From Oscillospiraceae bacterium (GTDB lineage: Bacteria > Bacillota > Clostridia > Oscillospirales > Oscillospiraceae): a stretch of DNA of 32,688 bases. This document shows, piece by piece, positions 23,463 to 32,688 of this stretch. A program made the translations under genes and the position numbers. Each line of letters starts with the position of its first letter. The stretch's first letter is position 1. Below the pieces are notes generated by a model that was not told the origin of the DNA, made no database searches, and saw only the letters and a list, made by a program, of their open reading frames with translations. The stretch covers positions 1-32,688 of the forward strand of contig JAFRIV010000013.1 of assembly GCA_017432615.1 (NCBI GenBank), written 5' to 3'.

Positions 23463-24572
23463 ATGAATTTTACAGTTGAAAAAGCCGAATTGCAAAATGC
23501 CGTTCTGATTGCAACAAGAGCTGTGCCCTCCAAAAGCCCGATCTCTGCTCTGGAAGGACTCCTGATAGAGGCAGGGCAGAAAATCACCATCACCGGATAT
23601 GACCTGAAAGAAGCCATCTACACAACCATAGAGGCGGAAGTAGCGGAAAGCGGAACGATGGTCGTCAATGCGAGATTCTTCGGAGAACTGATCCGCCGCC
23701 TGCCGGACGGGATGGTGAATATTCAATGCGATGAAAACAATAATATTATCCACATCAAATGCGGAAAGAGTGAATATGATATTTCCGGCCTGGATGCCGG
23801 AGATTATCCGGAAATGCCCCGCTTCAGTGAACTGAAAACCGTAGAGATCCCGCAGGATGTTCTTGCCAACATGATCAGCCGTTCTCTTTTTGCCGTGTCC
23901 AAAGAAGAGACGCGCCCCGTGTATACCGGTACGCTCTTTGAAATAGAAGGCAATGAACTGACCCTTGTATCCGTCGACGGGTATCGGCTGGCACGCAGAG
24001 TGGAGCAGATCAAAAGCTCCCGTCTGGAAGACTGCAGCTTTATTGTACCCGGTTTTGCACTTTCGGATATCGAGAAGATCTGTGACAACAACGAAGATCC
24101 CGTAAAAATTGCAGTCGGGGAGAAACATATTTCCTTTACCATGGGAACAACGGTTGTGATCACCCGCCGGCTGGAAGGGGAATTTTTAAATCACAGAAAA
24201 TCCGTACCGGAGAACTTCCGCTATACCGTAAAAGCAAACCGGCAGGAGCTGATTTCCGTGATCGACCGTGTGGCATTGGTTCTCAGTGAAAAGAACGGAA
24301 ATCCGGTCCGTATGATATTCGGAGACGGCACGATTGACTGTAAGTGCATCACGCCGATCGGAAAAGCGGAGGATATCTGCACCTGTGAAGGAAGCGGCGA
24401 GGACCTGGAGATCGGATTTAACGACAGGTATCTTCTGGATGCTTTGAAAGCGGCTGAAAAAGAGGAGATCATGATCTGTCTGAATACTTCGTCTTCTCCC
24501 TGCATCATCAAAGCGGCAGACGGAAGTGAAAACTTCACCTATATGATCCTGCCTGTCCGGCTGCACACCTGA
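23463..24572 (+). CDS. dnaN: DNA polymerase III sliding clamp (beta subunit)
   Basis: 369 residues, standard length, three clamp domains. The N-terminus [24 protein letters not shown], the central VDGYRLARR segment and the C-terminal YMILPVRL are typical. The homodimeric ring holds polymerase on DNA and binds repair enzymes by their clamp motifs. AGGAG lies nine bases before the ATG, immediately downstream of oriC. The yaaA start is 12 bp after its stop. Confidence 0.97.
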   Translation: MNFTVEKAELQNAVLIATRAVPSKSPISALEGLLIEAGQKITITGYDLKEAIYTTIEAEVAESGTMVVNARFFGELIRRLPDGMVNIQCDENNNIIHIKCGKSEYDISGLDAGDYPEMPRFSELKTVEIPQDVLANMISRSLFAVSKEETRPVYTGTLFEIEGNELTLVSVDGYRLARRVEQIKSSRLEDCSFIVPGFALSDIEKICDNNEDPVKIAVGEKHISFTMGTTVVITRRLEGEFLNHRKSVPENFRYTVKANRQELISVIDRVALVLSEKNGNPVRMIFGDGTIDCKCITPIGKAEDICTCEGSGEDLEIGFNDRYLLDALKAAEKEEIMICLNTSSSPCIIKAADGSENFTYMILPVRLHT

Positions 24573-24583
24573 TAGGAAAGACG

Positions 24584-24799
24584 ATGGAAGAGATCAATAT
24601 TCAAACGGAATTTATCAAGCTGGATGCACTGCTGAAGTATTCTGCACTTGTCGCCACCGGCGGAGAGGCAAAACAGATCATTCAGGATGGAATGGTTTCT
24701 GTAAACGGAGAGATCTGCCGGATGCGGGGAAAGAAGATTTTTCCGGGGGACACGGTCTCTCTTGAAGGGCAGAAGATCAGGGTCGTACATGAGACTTGA
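24584..24799 (+). CDS. yaaA: S4-domain RNA-binding protein YaaA
   Basis: 71 residues forming a single S4 RNA-binding fold: [21 protein letters not shown], then [19 protein letters not shown]. It is the small S4 protein regularly found between dnaN and recF in Firmicutes, with a suspected ribosome-related role. Its last 11 bases overlap the recF start, so the two are translationally coupled. Confidence 0.92.
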   Translation: MEEINIQTEFIKLDALLKYSALVATGGEAKQIIQDGMVSVNGEICRMRGKKIFPGDTVSLEGQKIRVVHET

Positions 24800-25892
24800 A
24801 AAATTAGCGCTGAACGGTTTTCGCAATTACGAATGGGAAAGCGTTTCCTTTTCCGGCGGAACGAATGTGATTACCGGGAGAAATGCGCAGGGCAAGACAA
24901 ATTTGCTGGAAGCGATCTATTTTCTGGCTTACGGGAAAAGTTTCCGCACCAGATTTGATAAAGAACTTGTGCATTTTGATTTCAGCTCTGCTGAAATTCT
25001 GGCAGATCTGTACAGCCATGACAGAGAACAGACAGTCGGTATAACGCTGCGGCCGGGCAGTGCAAAAAAGATACTGGTCAACGGTGTAAGAAAAACAGCT
25101 TCCGAATTGTCTGAAACAGCGAATATCGTTCTGTTTTCTCCGGATGATCTGGAACTGATCAAAGACGGTGCGGCTGTTCGACGGCGTCTTCTTGACAATG
25201 CGATCGGTCAGATCCGGCCGCAGTATCAGGCAATCCTTTCTGAATTCAACAGGCTTTTGGAGCATAAGACGAGGATCCTGAAGGACTGGAAGGAAAAGCC
25301 GTCTCTCCTGGAGACGCTGGATGATTTTTCTGACGGACTGTGCCGCTGCAGCGCGAAGCTGATCCGGTACCGGGCTTCCTATACACTAAAGCTCAATGAG
25401 GCGGCTGCACCGATCCACGAGGATTTTTCCGGAAGCGGCGAAAAACTCGGGATCTATTATAAAACGGTCAGCAGTGTTACAAATCCTTTCGCTTCCGAAA
25501 AAGAACTGTATTATGAGATCTGTGCTCACCAGGAGAAACACCGGCAGGCGGAGATAGAAAGCGGGCAGTGTCTGACAGGTGCGCATAAGGACGATCTTGA
25601 AATTCTGATCAACGGAAACCCGGCCAGAAGTTTTGCTTCTCAGGGGCAGACCAGAACGGCAGCGCTTTCCATCAAGCTTGCTGAAAGAGAGCTTCTGCTT
25701 GCTGAAACAGGAGAATATCCGATCCTTCTGCTGGATGACGTGCTTTCCGAACTGGACGGAAAGCGGCAGGAATTCGTGCTCAATCGCATCGGAGGCGGAC
25801 AGACACTGATTACCTGCTGTGAAGATGAAGGGATCTCCCACCGGACGGGAGGCTGTGTTTTTTTTGTAGAAAACGGAAGAATCAAAACATAG
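24789..25892 (+). CDS. recF: DNA replication and repair protein RecF
   Basis: 367 residues of the RecF SMC-like ATPase. Walker [10 protein letters not shown] is near residues 31-39, the signature region [16 protein letters not shown] in the C-terminal third, and Walker [12 protein letters not shown] near 316-326. It helps load RecA at single-strand gaps with RecO and RecR. ATG 24789 gives the family start [14 protein letters not shown]; the frame is open to 24762 inside yaaA but that part is not RecF. Confidence 0.96.
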   Translation: MRLEKLALNGFRNYEWESVSFSGGTNVITGRNAQGKTNLLEAIYFLAYGKSFRTRFDKELVHFDFSSAEILADLYSHDREQTVGITLRPGSAKKILVNGVRKTASELSETANIVLFSPDDLELIKDGAAVRRRLLDNAIGQIRPQYQAILSEFNRLLEHKTRILKDWKEKPSLLETLDDFSDGLCRCSAKLIRYRASYTLKLNEAAAPIHEDFSGSGEKLGIYYKTVSSVTNPFASEKELYYEICAHQEKHRQAEIESGQCLTGAHKDDLEILINGNPARSFASQGQTRTAALSIKLAERELLLAETGEYPILLLDDVLSELDGKRQEFVLNRIGGGQTLITCCEDEGISHRTGGCVFFVENGRIKT

Positions 25893-25895
25893 AAA

Positions 25896-26141
25896 ATGTA
25901 TATTGCGATCGGAAAAGAAAAATGGATCGATTCCGGTGATCTGATCGGGATCTTTGATCTGGATATCACTTCCCAGTCTTATCGGACAAGAAAATATTTA
26001 AGAGAAGCGGAAATGCGCGGAAGTGTTCAAAATGCTGCCGAAGACATTCCGAAATCCTTTGCGGTATGCAGGGAAAACGGAAAAGAACTTGTTTATTTAA
26101 GTCAGATGGCGACAGCCACTCTCGCAAAGAGAATACGATAA
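25896..26141 (+). CDS. remB: RemB-like regulator (YaaB, DUF370)
   Basis: 81 residues of the RemA/RemB (DUF370) family: MYIAIGKEKWIDSGDLIGIFDLD, then DIPKSFAVC and VYLSQMATATLAKR. In Bacillus subtilis the family regulates extracellular-matrix and osmoprotection genes as ring-shaped DNA-binding assemblies; the recF-remB-gyrB order is conserved. It starts three bases after the recF stop with little RBS of its own, implying coupling to recF. Confidence 0.88.
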   Translation: MYIAIGKEKWIDSGDLIGIFDLDITSQSYRTRKYLREAEMRGSVQNAAEDIPKSFAVCRENGKELVYLSQMATATLAKRIR

Positions 26142-26156
26142 CATGAGGTTGAGTTA

Positions 26157-28124
26157 ATGGCGGAACTTACAGAAAAGGTTACACAGGAATACGATGCCGG
26201 CCAGATTCAGGTGCTGGAAGGGCTGGAAGCCGTCCGGATGCGCCCGGGAATGTATATTGGTTCAACATCTTCCTCAGGACTTCATCATCTGGTATATGAA
26301 ATTGTCGACAACGCGATCGATGAAGCCCTTGCCGGATACTGCAGTCATATTGAAGTGACGATTGAACCGGGGAATATCATCTGTGTCAGCGATAACGGCC
26401 GCGGGATTCCGGTGGATACCCAGGAACAGACGGGAAAATCCGCACTGGAAGTCGTATTTACGGTGCTTCATGCCGGCGGCAAATTCGGCGGCGGAGGGTA
26501 TAAGGTATCCGGCGGTCTGCACGGAGTCGGTGCGTCGGTAGTCAACGCGCTTTCCGAGTGGCTGGAAGTAAACGTACATCGGGGCGGACAGATCTATCAG
26601 ATGAAGTTTTCCCGGGGAGATATCACACAGCCGATCACCGTAATCGGGAAAACGGACAGGCGCGGTACGACGGTGCGTTTCAAACCGGATCCCGAAATGT
26701 TTGATGAACTGCTGTACAATTATGAAACACTGCACACAAGAATGCAGCAGCAGGCTTTTCTGAACGCCGGCGTGACCATTACCATAGAAGATGCCAGACC
26801 GGTGGAAGAATGGTATCCGGAAAAGAAAAAGGATGAGGAAACGCACAGGGACGTTCTCTGCTATGAAGGCGGGATTCGGGAGTATGTGGCATTTCTGAAT
26901 AAGAACAAGGCACCGATCACGGAAGACATTATCTATATCGGCGGGGAAAAGGACGACGCCTTTGCAGAAATAGCCTTTCAGTATAATGACGGATACAGCA
27001 GCCAGATCATCTCCTTTGCCAACGATGTAAACACCCCGGAAGGGGGCATGCACGAAACCGGCTTTAAAGCATCCCTGACGCGTGTTATCAACGATTACGG
27101 GAAAAAGAACAATATCATAAAAACAGATGCGGACAAACTGTCCGGTGACGATGTGCTGGAAGGAATTGCGGCGGTGATCTCCGTGAAGCTGCCGGATCCC
27201 CAGTTTGAAGGCCAGACCAAACAGAAATTGGGAAACGCCTATATCCGTACGCTTGTCAATTCTCTGATGAGTGATCAGCTCAGTGAATATTTTGAGGAAC
27301 ACCCGCAGGCGGCAAAAAGTATTCTGGAAAAGGCCATGATGGCCAGCCGCGCACGGGAAGCGGCAAGAAAAGCGAAAGAGTCTGTGCGCAGAAAAACCGG
27401 GCTGGAAAGCGGGCAGATGCCGGATAAACTGCAGGATTGCAATGAGCGGGATCCAAAACTTTGTGAAATTTATATCGTTGAGGGAGACTCGGCAGCGGGC
27501 TCTGCCATTCAGGGCCGCGACAGCCGTTTTCAGGCTATCCTTGCCATGTGGGGAAAGATGCTCAACGTCGAGAAGGCAAGGGCGGATAAAATCTACGGAA
27601 ATGACAAACTCTATCCGCTGATCGTGGCACTGGGTGCCGGGATCGGGGATGAGTTCAACATGGAAAAACTCCGCTATCACAAGATCATTATCATGGCGGA
27701 TGCCGATGTAGACGGCTCTCATATCCGCACGCTGCTGCTCACCTTCTTTTTCCGGTATATGCGACCGCTGATCGAAAACGGTTATGTGTATTCCGCTGTA
27801 CCGCCTCTTTACAAGCTGACGCGGGGAAAACAGCAGCGGGTAGCCTACTCGGATGAAGAACGCGACCGTATTTCTGCGGAGATGCGCGGGGACAATCCCA
27901 ATCAGAAGATCGATATTTCCCGATTCAAAGGCCTCGGCGAGATGGATCCGCATGAACTTTGGGAAACCACGATGGATCCGGAACAGCGATCCCTGCGCCG
28001 TATAACGCTGGGAGATGCCATAGCGGCAGACCAGGTGTTTACCGTACTGATGGGAGAAGATGTGGAACCTCGCCGGGAATGGATCGAACAGAACGCAAAA
28101 TATGTGGTCAACCTTGATATCTGA
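26157..28124 (+). CDS. gyrB: DNA gyrase subunit B
   Basis: 655 residues, the Gram-positive length with no extra insert. The GHKL ATPase region has [22 protein letters not shown] and [15 protein letters not shown]. The TOPRIM region has EGDSAAGSA (Glu442) and DADVDGSH, and the tail includes QRFKGLGEM-like [14 protein letters not shown]. It powers negative supercoiling with GyrA. The usual PLRGK is AMWGK here (after FQAIL), a change in the quinolone/gate region that I also associate with some other Clostridia. The start follows GAGGTTGAG. Confidence 0.98.
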   Translation: MAELTEKVTQEYDAGQIQVLEGLEAVRMRPGMYIGSTSSSGLHHLVYEIVDNAIDEALAGYCSHIEVTIEPGNIICVSDNGRGIPVDTQEQTGKSALEVVFTVLHAGGKFGGGGYKVSGGLHGVGASVVNALSEWLEVNVHRGGQIYQMKFSRGDITQPITVIGKTDRRGTTVRFKPDPEMFDELLYNYETLHTRMQQQAFLNAGVTITIEDARPVEEWYPEKKKDEETHRDVLCYEGGIREYVAFLNKNKAPITEDIIYIGGEKDDAFAEIAFQYNDGYSSQIISFANDVNTPEGGMHETGFKASLTRVINDYGKKNNIIKTDADKLSGDDVLEGIAAVISVKLPDPQFEGQTKQKLGNAYIRTLVNSLMSDQLSEYFEEHPQAAKSILEKAMMASRAREAARKAKESVRRKTGLESGQMPDKLQDCNERDPKLCEIYIVEGDSAAGSAIQGRDSRFQAILAMWGKMLNVEKARADKIYGNDKLYPLIVALGAGIGDEFNMEKLRYHKIIIMADADVDGSHIRTLLLTFFFRYMRPLIENGYVYSAVPPLYKLTRGKQQRVAYSDEERDRISAEMRGDNPNQKIDISRFKGLGEMDPHELWETTMDPEQRSLRRITLGDAIAADQVFTVLMGEDVEPRREWIEQNAKYVVNLDI

Positions 28125-28135
28125 GGAGAAAATGA

Positions 28136-30664
28136 ATGGCACATAAAAGAGATTATAAGCCTGAGGATATTGCATTTCCCAATCAGGTGATCACAGAGTC
28201 TGAACTCGTCGGTGAAATGCAGAAGAGCTACATCGACTATGCCATGTCGGTCATTGTAAGCCGCGCTTTACCGGATGTGAGAGACGGCCTGAAACCCGTG
28301 CACCGCCGCATCCTCTATACCATGTATGAAGGCGGCCTGACCTCCGACAAACCGTTTAAAAAATCAGCGACCTGTGTCGGTGATGTACTGGGTCATTACC
28401 ATCCCCACGGGGATGCTTCTGTTTACGACGCCATGGTGCGCCTTGCGCAGGATTTTTCCATGCGTTATATGCTGGTGGACGGGCACGGAAACTTCGGTTC
28501 TGTGGACGGAGATCCCCCTGCTGCCTATCGTTACACGGAAGCAAGGCTGTCCAGGATCTCCAACGAAATGCTGCGGGACATCGATAAGGAGACAGTGGAC
28601 TGGGATCCGAACTTTGATGAATCCCGAAAAGAGCCGCGTGTACTGCCGTCCCGTTTTCCGAACCTGCTGGTCAACGGCTCGAGCGGGATCGCCGTCGGTA
28701 TGGCAACCAACATTCCGCCGCACAATCTGACGGAAGTGATCAATGCCTGCGTCTGTGTACTGGATAATCCGGAAGCACAGCTGAGTGATCTGATGGAACA
28801 CCTGAAGGGTCCGGATTTTCCGACGCGGGGGATTATTATGGGCAGGGCCGGTATCCGGCAGGCCTATGCCACCGGGCGCGGCCGGGTGACGGTGCGTGCC
28901 CGTACGGAATTTGAAGAGTACGGGCGGGACAAGCGAACGCGCATTATCGTCACGGAGCTGCCGTATCAGGTCAACAAACGGAAGCTGATCAAAACGATTG
29001 CCGATCAGGTCCACGAGAAGCGGCTGGAGGGCATTTCCGATCTTCGCGATGAAACTGACCGCAACGGAATGCGCATCGTGATAGAGCTCAAGCGCGATGC
29101 CAATCCGCAGGTGGTGCTCAACCGCCTGTTCAGCCAGACGGAACTGCAGACAGGCTTTTCCATCAATATGCTGGCGCTGGTCAATAACCAGACGCAGCCG
29201 AAGATCCTTTCTCTCCGGCACATTCTGGATGAGTATCTCACCTTCCAGGAGGAACTGATCGTCCGGAGGACGAGGTTTGACCTTCGCAAGGCGGAAGAGC
29301 GTGCCCATCTGCTGGAAGGGCTGCTGATCGCACAGGACAACATCGATGAAGTGATCCGGATCATCCGCACCAGTTATGACAATGCCAAGGCACGCCTGAT
29401 GGAGGCTTTTGGGCTGGATGACGGGCAGGCACAGGTCGTCTGTGATATGCGCCTGATCCAGCTGCAGGGGCTCAATCGGGAAAAACTGGAAAATGAGTAT
29501 AAAGAGCTGGAGGTGAAGATCCGGTATTATAAAGATCTTCTGGCAGATCCGGAAAAGATCAAGGCGGTCCTCAAGGAAGAGCTGATCGCCATCCGGGATA
29601 AATTCGGGGACAGCCGCAAAACGGAGATCCAGGATGTTGTGGAAGATCTGGAAGATGAGGATCTGATCCAGGAAGAGCTGTCGGTCTATACCCTGACGCA
29701 CGGCGGCTATATCAAACGCCTGGCGCTGTCAGAGTACAAAGCCCAGGGCAGAGGCGGAAGAGGAATCCGTGCCATGGCCACAAAGGAAGAGGACTTTGTG
29801 GAGACGGTTTTCACGGCCTCTACCCATGACAATATCCTCTTTTTCATGAATTCCGGCCGTGTGTATCTGAAGAAAGGATATACGATCCCCTCTGCCGGCA
29901 GAGCTTCCAGAGGAACGAACCTTGTCAATATCCTCCCTGTGGAAGCAGGAGAGAACGGGGAAAAGGTCAGTGCAATGATCGCCGGCAGGGGGTTCAGCGA
30001 AGACAGCTTCCTTGTCTTCGTGACGAAAAACGGCACGGTCAAGAGAATGGAGCAGTCCGCCCTGCGGAATATCCGCTCCACCGGTATCCGTGCGATCACG
30101 CTGGATGAAGGGGATGAGCTGATCTCCGTGATCCCGACGTCGGGACAGGATACCATTATCATTGCAACGCATGACGGAATGGCGGCAAGTTTTCTGGAGA
30201 CGGATGCCCGTTCCATGGGCAGAACGGCAGTCGGTGTGCGCGGCATAAAATTGCGGGAAGGCGACTATGTGATCGGTGCAGGGTCCTCCGCAGAGGGCAA
30301 TGCGGTACTGACCGTAACGGAAAACGGTTTCGGAAAACGGACCGATTTTGATTTCTACAGCGTACATCGGCGCGGCGGTCTCGGTATTAAAAACTATAAA
30401 GTCACAGAACGCACCGGAAAGATCGCCGGGATCAAGATCGTGGATGAGAGTGACGACCTGCTGGTGATCACCGATGACGGAACGATCATCCGCGTTGCGG
30501 TGGCAGGAATCAGTGCGCAGGGCAGAAGCGCGCAGGGCGTGCGTGTGATGAAGCCGGTCGGAGATGCGAAAGTGATCTGCATTGAAAAAACGGAGCATTT
30601 CTCTTCGGAGAATGAAGAAGAGGAAGCCCTCCCGGCAGAGGAAGAAGCGCCGGATGCTCCGTAA
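28136..30664 (+). CDS. gyrA: DNA gyrase subunit A
   Basis: 842 residues. The winged-helix cleavage domain has catalytic Tyr133 in [11 protein letters not shown] and the quinolone-determining helix [14 protein letters not shown] coiled tower and C-terminal beta-pinwheel follow, with a GyrA box QGRGGRG (QRRGGKG is usual). The position matching E. coli Ser83 is Ala94, as in Mycobacterium tuberculosis; Asp98 (E. coli 87) is kept. The last 25 residues are strongly acidic ([18 protein letters not shown]), as in other gyrases where acidic tails tune supercoiling. AGGAGA precedes the ATG; rnhA starts inside its 3' end. Confidence 0.98.
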   Translation: MAHKRDYKPEDIAFPNQVITESELVGEMQKSYIDYAMSVIVSRALPDVRDGLKPVHRRILYTMYEGGLTSDKPFKKSATCVGDVLGHYHPHGDASVYDAMVRLAQDFSMRYMLVDGHGNFGSVDGDPPAAYRYTEARLSRISNEMLRDIDKETVDWDPNFDESRKEPRVLPSRFPNLLVNGSSGIAVGMATNIPPHNLTEVINACVCVLDNPEAQLSDLMEHLKGPDFPTRGIIMGRAGIRQAYATGRGRVTVRARTEFEEYGRDKRTRIIVTELPYQVNKRKLIKTIADQVHEKRLEGISDLRDETDRNGMRIVIELKRDANPQVVLNRLFSQTELQTGFSINMLALVNNQTQPKILSLRHILDEYLTFQEELIVRRTRFDLRKAEERAHLLEGLLIAQDNIDEVIRIIRTSYDNAKARLMEAFGLDDGQAQVVCDMRLIQLQGLNREKLENEYKELEVKIRYYKDLLADPEKIKAVLKEELIAIRDKFGDSRKTEIQDVVEDLEDEDLIQEELSVYTLTHGGYIKRLALSEYKAQGRGGRGIRAMATKEEDFVETVFTASTHDNILFFMNSGRVYLKKGYTIPSAGRASRGTNLVNILPVEAGENGEKVSAMIAGRGFSEDSFLVFVTKNGTVKRMEQSALRNIRSTGIRAITLDEGDELISVIPTSGQDTIIIATHDGMAASFLETDARSMGRTAVGVRGIKLREGDYVIGAGSSAEGNAVLTVTENGFGKRTDFDFYSVHRRGGLGIKNYKVTERTGKIAGIKIVDESDDLLVITDDGTIIRVAVAGISAQGRSAQGVRVMKPVGDAKVICIEKTEHFSSENEEEEALPAEEEAPDAP

Positions 30665-31124
30665 AAAGAAAGTAACGATCTATACCGACGGCGCCTGCAG
30701 CGGCAACCCCGGTCCCGGCGGCTGGGGTGCCGTGCTGTGCTACAAAGAAAAGGAAAAGGAACTGTCCGGCGGGGAAAAGCAGACGACAAACAACCGTATG
30801 GAGCTGACTGCGGTGATCGAGGCGCTGCAGTGCCTTAAAGAACCCTGTGAAGTGGATCTCTATTCCGATTCCAAGTATGTGATCGATGCCCTGGAAAAGA
30901 AATGGGCGGAGTCCTGGAGAAAGAAGGGCTGGATCAAAAGCGACAAACAGCCTGCCCTGAATCCGGATCTGTGGGAAACCCTTCTTCTGCTCACCTCCCA
31001 GCATGAAATGCACTATCACTGGGTCAAGGGGCACGCGGAGAATGAACTCAACAATCGCTGTGACGCCCTGGCCGTGAGGGAGCGGGACAAGGCCGCTGAA
31101 AAAAATAACTCGGAGCAGATCTGA
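30654..31124 (+). CDS. rnhA: ribonuclease HI
   Basis: 156 residues, the normal bacterial RNase HI size. The DEDD catalytic set is Asp12 ([12 protein letters not shown]), Glu50 (NRMELTAV), Asp72 (YSDSKYV) and Asp137 (NNRCDALA), with His127 in WVKGHAEN. It cuts the RNA strand of RNA-DNA hybrids, removing R-loops and primer remnants. The ATG at 30654 lies within the last 11 bases of gyrA with AGAGGA upstream, so it appears translationally coupled to gyrase. The frame is open further upstream but that segment is gyrA read out of frame. Confidence 0.95.
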   Translation: MLRKKKVTIYTDGACSGNPGPGGWGAVLCYKEKEKELSGGEKQTTNNRMELTAVIEALQCLKEPCEVDLYSDSKYVIDALEKKWAESWRKKGWIKSDKQPALNPDLWETLLLLTSQHEMHYHWVKGHAENELNNRCDALAVRERDKAAEKNNSEQI

Positions 31125-31141
31125 TCTGTTCCGAATTTTTT
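31110..31141 (+). terminator. terminator overlapping the end of rnhA
   Basis: CGGAGCAGATC and GATCTGTTCCG (31111-31133; one G-U pair) form a hairpin followed by TTTTTT (31136-31141). The rnhA stop codon lies inside the stem/loop. It ends the gyrB-gyrA-rnhA transcript. Confidence 0.75.
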
Positions 31142-31164
31142 CCGGCAGGGACTGTCTTTTCAGA

Positions 31165-31228
31165 CGGAAAAAACGGTACAAAAACCACAATATTCTTCCG
31201 ACAGGCGTTTTGTGGTTTCTGTACCGTT
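31165..31228 (-). terminator. long hairpin terminator of the alpha/beta hydrolase gene
   Basis: 31172-31190 pairs with 31210-31228 over 19 positions with one mismatch, with a 19-nt loop. On the minus strand TTTTTT follows the stem directly, so it terminates the hydrolase gene convergent with rnhA. The two terminators lie back to back. Confidence 0.8.
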
Positions 31229-31297
31229 ATTCTTAAACATATTTTACTTTATATCCCGCCCGTCCCGATATGAGGCGATTTTAACGATTTATCCGGC

Positions 31298-32176
31298 TTA
31301 CAGGTAACGGCGGAAAAAATCACATTCCTCCGTATTGCAGCGCAGGGCATCCTCAGAGCGGATATTGCAGTGGAATACATGGCCGAGAGGGTTCTGTTCA
31401 TTGCCGTACAAACGATAGACGACAGGAATACCGAACGCTTTCAGCTTTTCCGCCATCGGCGGAGCAGCTTCTCGGAGAAAATCCTCGTTGGCAGTCATAA
31501 TAAAGCTTGGCGGGAATGCGGCGGTCACATGGCGGAGCACACTGAGCTTCTCCAGTTCCTCGTCGCTGCCTTTATTCGGCAGGTAATCGGCCATCAGGCG
31601 GGTGCTGAGATCCCATTTGCCTCCGCGTGTACCTTCGTATACGCCGCAGTTAAGCGCCACAGCTGTGGGGACAAAGCCTTCAGGCACACGGAACGGAAAC
31701 TGTGAGGCATATTCCGGATTTGTGCAAAGGCAGCAGTATAAGCCAAGCATATGCGCACCTGCGCTGTCACCCACCGCAAAGATCTGGGCAGCGTCAAAGC
31801 CGTATTCCGCTGCATGCTTCAGTACCCAGTGGAATACAAGGTTTGTATCTTCCAGAGAGACGGGGAACTTGTACTTCGGAGCCAGGCGGTAAGTGAAGTT
31901 GACAACGGCGAAACCCTGCTGTGCAAGGCTCATACAGTAGAACTGATACCGCTCTTTATCCCCGTAGACCCAGCCGCCGCCGTGAATGCTGACGATTACC
32001 GGAAGCTTTTCCGCGGCCGCCTTCGGGCGGTACACATCGAGCACCTGCCAACGGGCATCCGTTCCGTAGAGAATGTCATCATAACGCAAAATATCTTCGG
32101 GCGTGGTCAGGCCGGCATCCCTCCTGTCATCGCTCTTTTTAAAGCGTTTACAAAGCATCATGCTTGTAATGGACAT
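31298..32176 (-). CDS. alpha/beta hydrolase (esterase/lipase, HSL-type)
   Basis: 292 residues. HGGG (65-68) forms the oxyanion hole, GDSAG (136-140) carries the nucleophile Ser138, and a PLGHVFH segment near the C-terminus supplies the catalytic His; the acid is probably the Asp in NEDFL. This is the hormone-sensitive-lipase/acetyl-esterase group, with substrates from short-chain esters to acetylated plant polysaccharides. There is no signal peptide, so it is intracellular. GGGAGAG precedes the ATG. A monocistronic gene facing the origin, with its own promoter and terminator. Natural substrate unknown. Confidence 0.88.
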   Translation of the reverse strand: MSITSMMLCKRFKKSDDRRDAGLTTPEDILRYDDILYGTDARWQVLDVYRPKAAAEKLPVIVSIHGGGWVYGDKERYQFYCMSLAQQGFAVVNFTYRLAPKYKFPVSLEDTNLVFHWVLKHAAEYGFDAAQIFAVGDSAGAHMLGLYCCLCTNPEYASQFPFRVPEGFVPTAVALNCGVYEGTRGGKWDLSTRLMADYLPNKGSDEELEKLSVLRHVTAAFPPSFIMTANEDFLREAAPPMAEKLKAFGIPVVYRLYGNEQNPLGHVFHCNIRSEDALRCNTEECDFFRRYL

Positions 32177-32229
32177 ATAGGCATCTCTCCCTTTTTCTTT
32201 TATAACGAAATCATATCTTAAATATAGAC

Positions 32230-32258
32230 ATAATACAAGAGAAAAACGAGAAGGTTAA
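32230..32258 (-). promoter_or_regulatory. promoter of the alpha/beta hydrolase gene
   Basis: On the minus strand TTAACC (32258-32253) and TATTAT (32235-32230) with a 17-bp spacer and TTG before the -10. Moderate match. Confidence 0.5.
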
Positions 32259-32304
32259 AAGAAATTGCGGTACAAAATACACAGAATTCCTGCTGGAGGA
32301 ATAC

Positions 32305-32688
32305 TGCACTAGTCAACAAAAATTGGACACGAGAAGCTGAAAAATTAGAATGAGAAAAGCGGGGAATCAGGCAGTGACCGCAGCAGAATTGGACTGACGG
32401 TACTGTTTCGGCGTCAGGTAATTCAGGGAATAGGCAGGGCGCTGTTCATTGAAGAAAAGGATGTATTCGTCAATCTCGTTTTGCACAGGCTTTTCACCGG
32501 TCACATGCAAATCCATGAACAGTTCAGCCTTGATCCAACCGTTGATGGCCTCCATCGCTGCGTTATCTGTGGGCGTGCCGGCGCGAGACATGGAACGTGT
32601 GATGCCGTACATCGGCAGCAGCTCATTGAAAGACTTAGAGGCATATACGGAGCCTTGATCGGAATGCAGGATCATCTGGTATTCAGGA
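32305..32688 (-). mobile_element. IS3-family insertion sequence, one end (partial)
   Basis: The transposase 3' end lies inside, and about 60 bp past its stop the sequence TGCACTAGTCAACAAAAATTGGACACG (written here only to mark 32305-32331) is a plausible terminal inverted repeat beginning with the TG typical of the IS3 family. The other end lies outside the window, so the exact boundary and target duplication cannot be checked. Confidence 0.5.
32367..32688 (-). CDS. IS3-family transposase OrfB, C-terminal part (partial)
   Basis: The frame is open across the right edge, so the N-terminal part is missing from the window. About 107 residues of the DDE integrase core are visible: the second catalytic Asp in LHSDQGSVY, the glutamate region RAGTPTDNAAMEAINGWIKAE, and the usual tail EYILFFNEQRPAYSLNYLTPKQYR. 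It is a cut-and-copy transposase of the IS3 family, closest in style to the IS150 group. The visible part has no frameshift or stop; whether the whole element is active cannot be judged. Confidence 0.9.
   Translation of the reverse strand, partial: PEYQMILHSDQGSVYASKSFNELLPMYGITRSMSRAGTPTDNAAMEAINGWIKAELFMDLHVTGEKPVQNEIDEYILFFNEQRPAYSLNYLTPKQYRQSNSAAVTA

Noticed and set aside
26274-28175. A 633-codon minus-strand open frame opposite gyrB
   Set aside because: It mirrors a highly conserved gene, shows no domain or RBS, and its rare-residue composition is that of a complementary frame.
28364-29701. A 445-codon minus-strand open frame opposite gyrA
   Set aside because: Shadow of the gyrA reading frame; no start signal or domain.
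1-32688. CRISPR arrays, tRNA/rRNA genes, prophage or toxin-antitoxin modules
   Set aside because: No spaced direct repeats, cloverleaf or rRNA-like stretches, phage genes or paired small toxin/antitoxin genes were seen.

Overview
The window is the replication-origin neighbourhood of a low-to-mid-GC Firmicute, most likely a gut- or rumen-type member of the class Clostridia. The evidence is the dnaA-oriC-dnaN-yaaA-recF-remB-gyrB-gyrA block, a canonical parS beside parA-parB, strong sigma-A type promoters, AGGAGG-type ribosome binding sites, and Clostridia-typical families such as DUF4317 and RemB/DUF370. I cannot assign a family or genus from this sequence alone.

Left part (1-7.9 kb): the 5' end of a small, possibly LysM-containing protein reads off the left edge. 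Divergent from it is a DUF4317 gene. Next, all on the plus strand, come an L-cysteine desulfidase (cyuA) behind two promoters, a UroD-family (methyltransferase-like) protein, an EamA/DMT permease coupled to it by an ATGA overlap, and a complete TRAP transporter (dctP, dctQ, dctM). A terminator-like hairpin sits between the binding-protein gene and the permease genes.

Middle-left (8.0-13.99 kb, minus strand): a five-gene carbohydrate operon read from one strong promoter. In transcription order it holds a Gfo/Idh/MocA oxidoreductase, a periplasmic-type sugar-binding protein, a double-domain ABC ATPase, an RbsC-like permease and a TIM-barrel sugar isomerase/epimerase. This looks like uptake and first-step oxidation/isomerisation of a sugar, sugar acid or cyclitol.

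Middle (14.0-18.5 kb, minus strand): a membrane-anchored phosphodiester-glycosidase (NAGPA-like) protein translationally coupled to asnS, then a YegS/DagK-type lipid kinase and rpsT.

Origin block (18.6-31.1 kb, plus strand): parS-parA-parB-serS, a terminator, then dnaA, a compact oriC with three full-consensus DnaA boxes and a run of DnaA-trio-like triplets, followed by dnaN, yaaA, recF, remB, gyrB, gyrA and rnhA. Chromosome segregation, initiation, the sliding clamp, recombination repair and supercoiling control are thus packed together. Unlike Bacillus subtilis, parAB points toward dnaA, and serS/rpsT occupy the place where rpmH-rnpA is usual.

Right edge (31.1-32.7 kb): an alpha/beta hydrolase on the minus strand ending in a long hairpin terminator, and the 3' end of an IS3-family transposase running off the window. 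I found no rRNA, tRNA, CRISPR array or prophage. No obviously new multi-gene system is present. The most interesting points are unusual DNA-contact residues in DnaA paired with a trio-type origin, the rearranged origin neighbourhood, and the UroD-like/DMT/TRAP cluster of unknown substrate.
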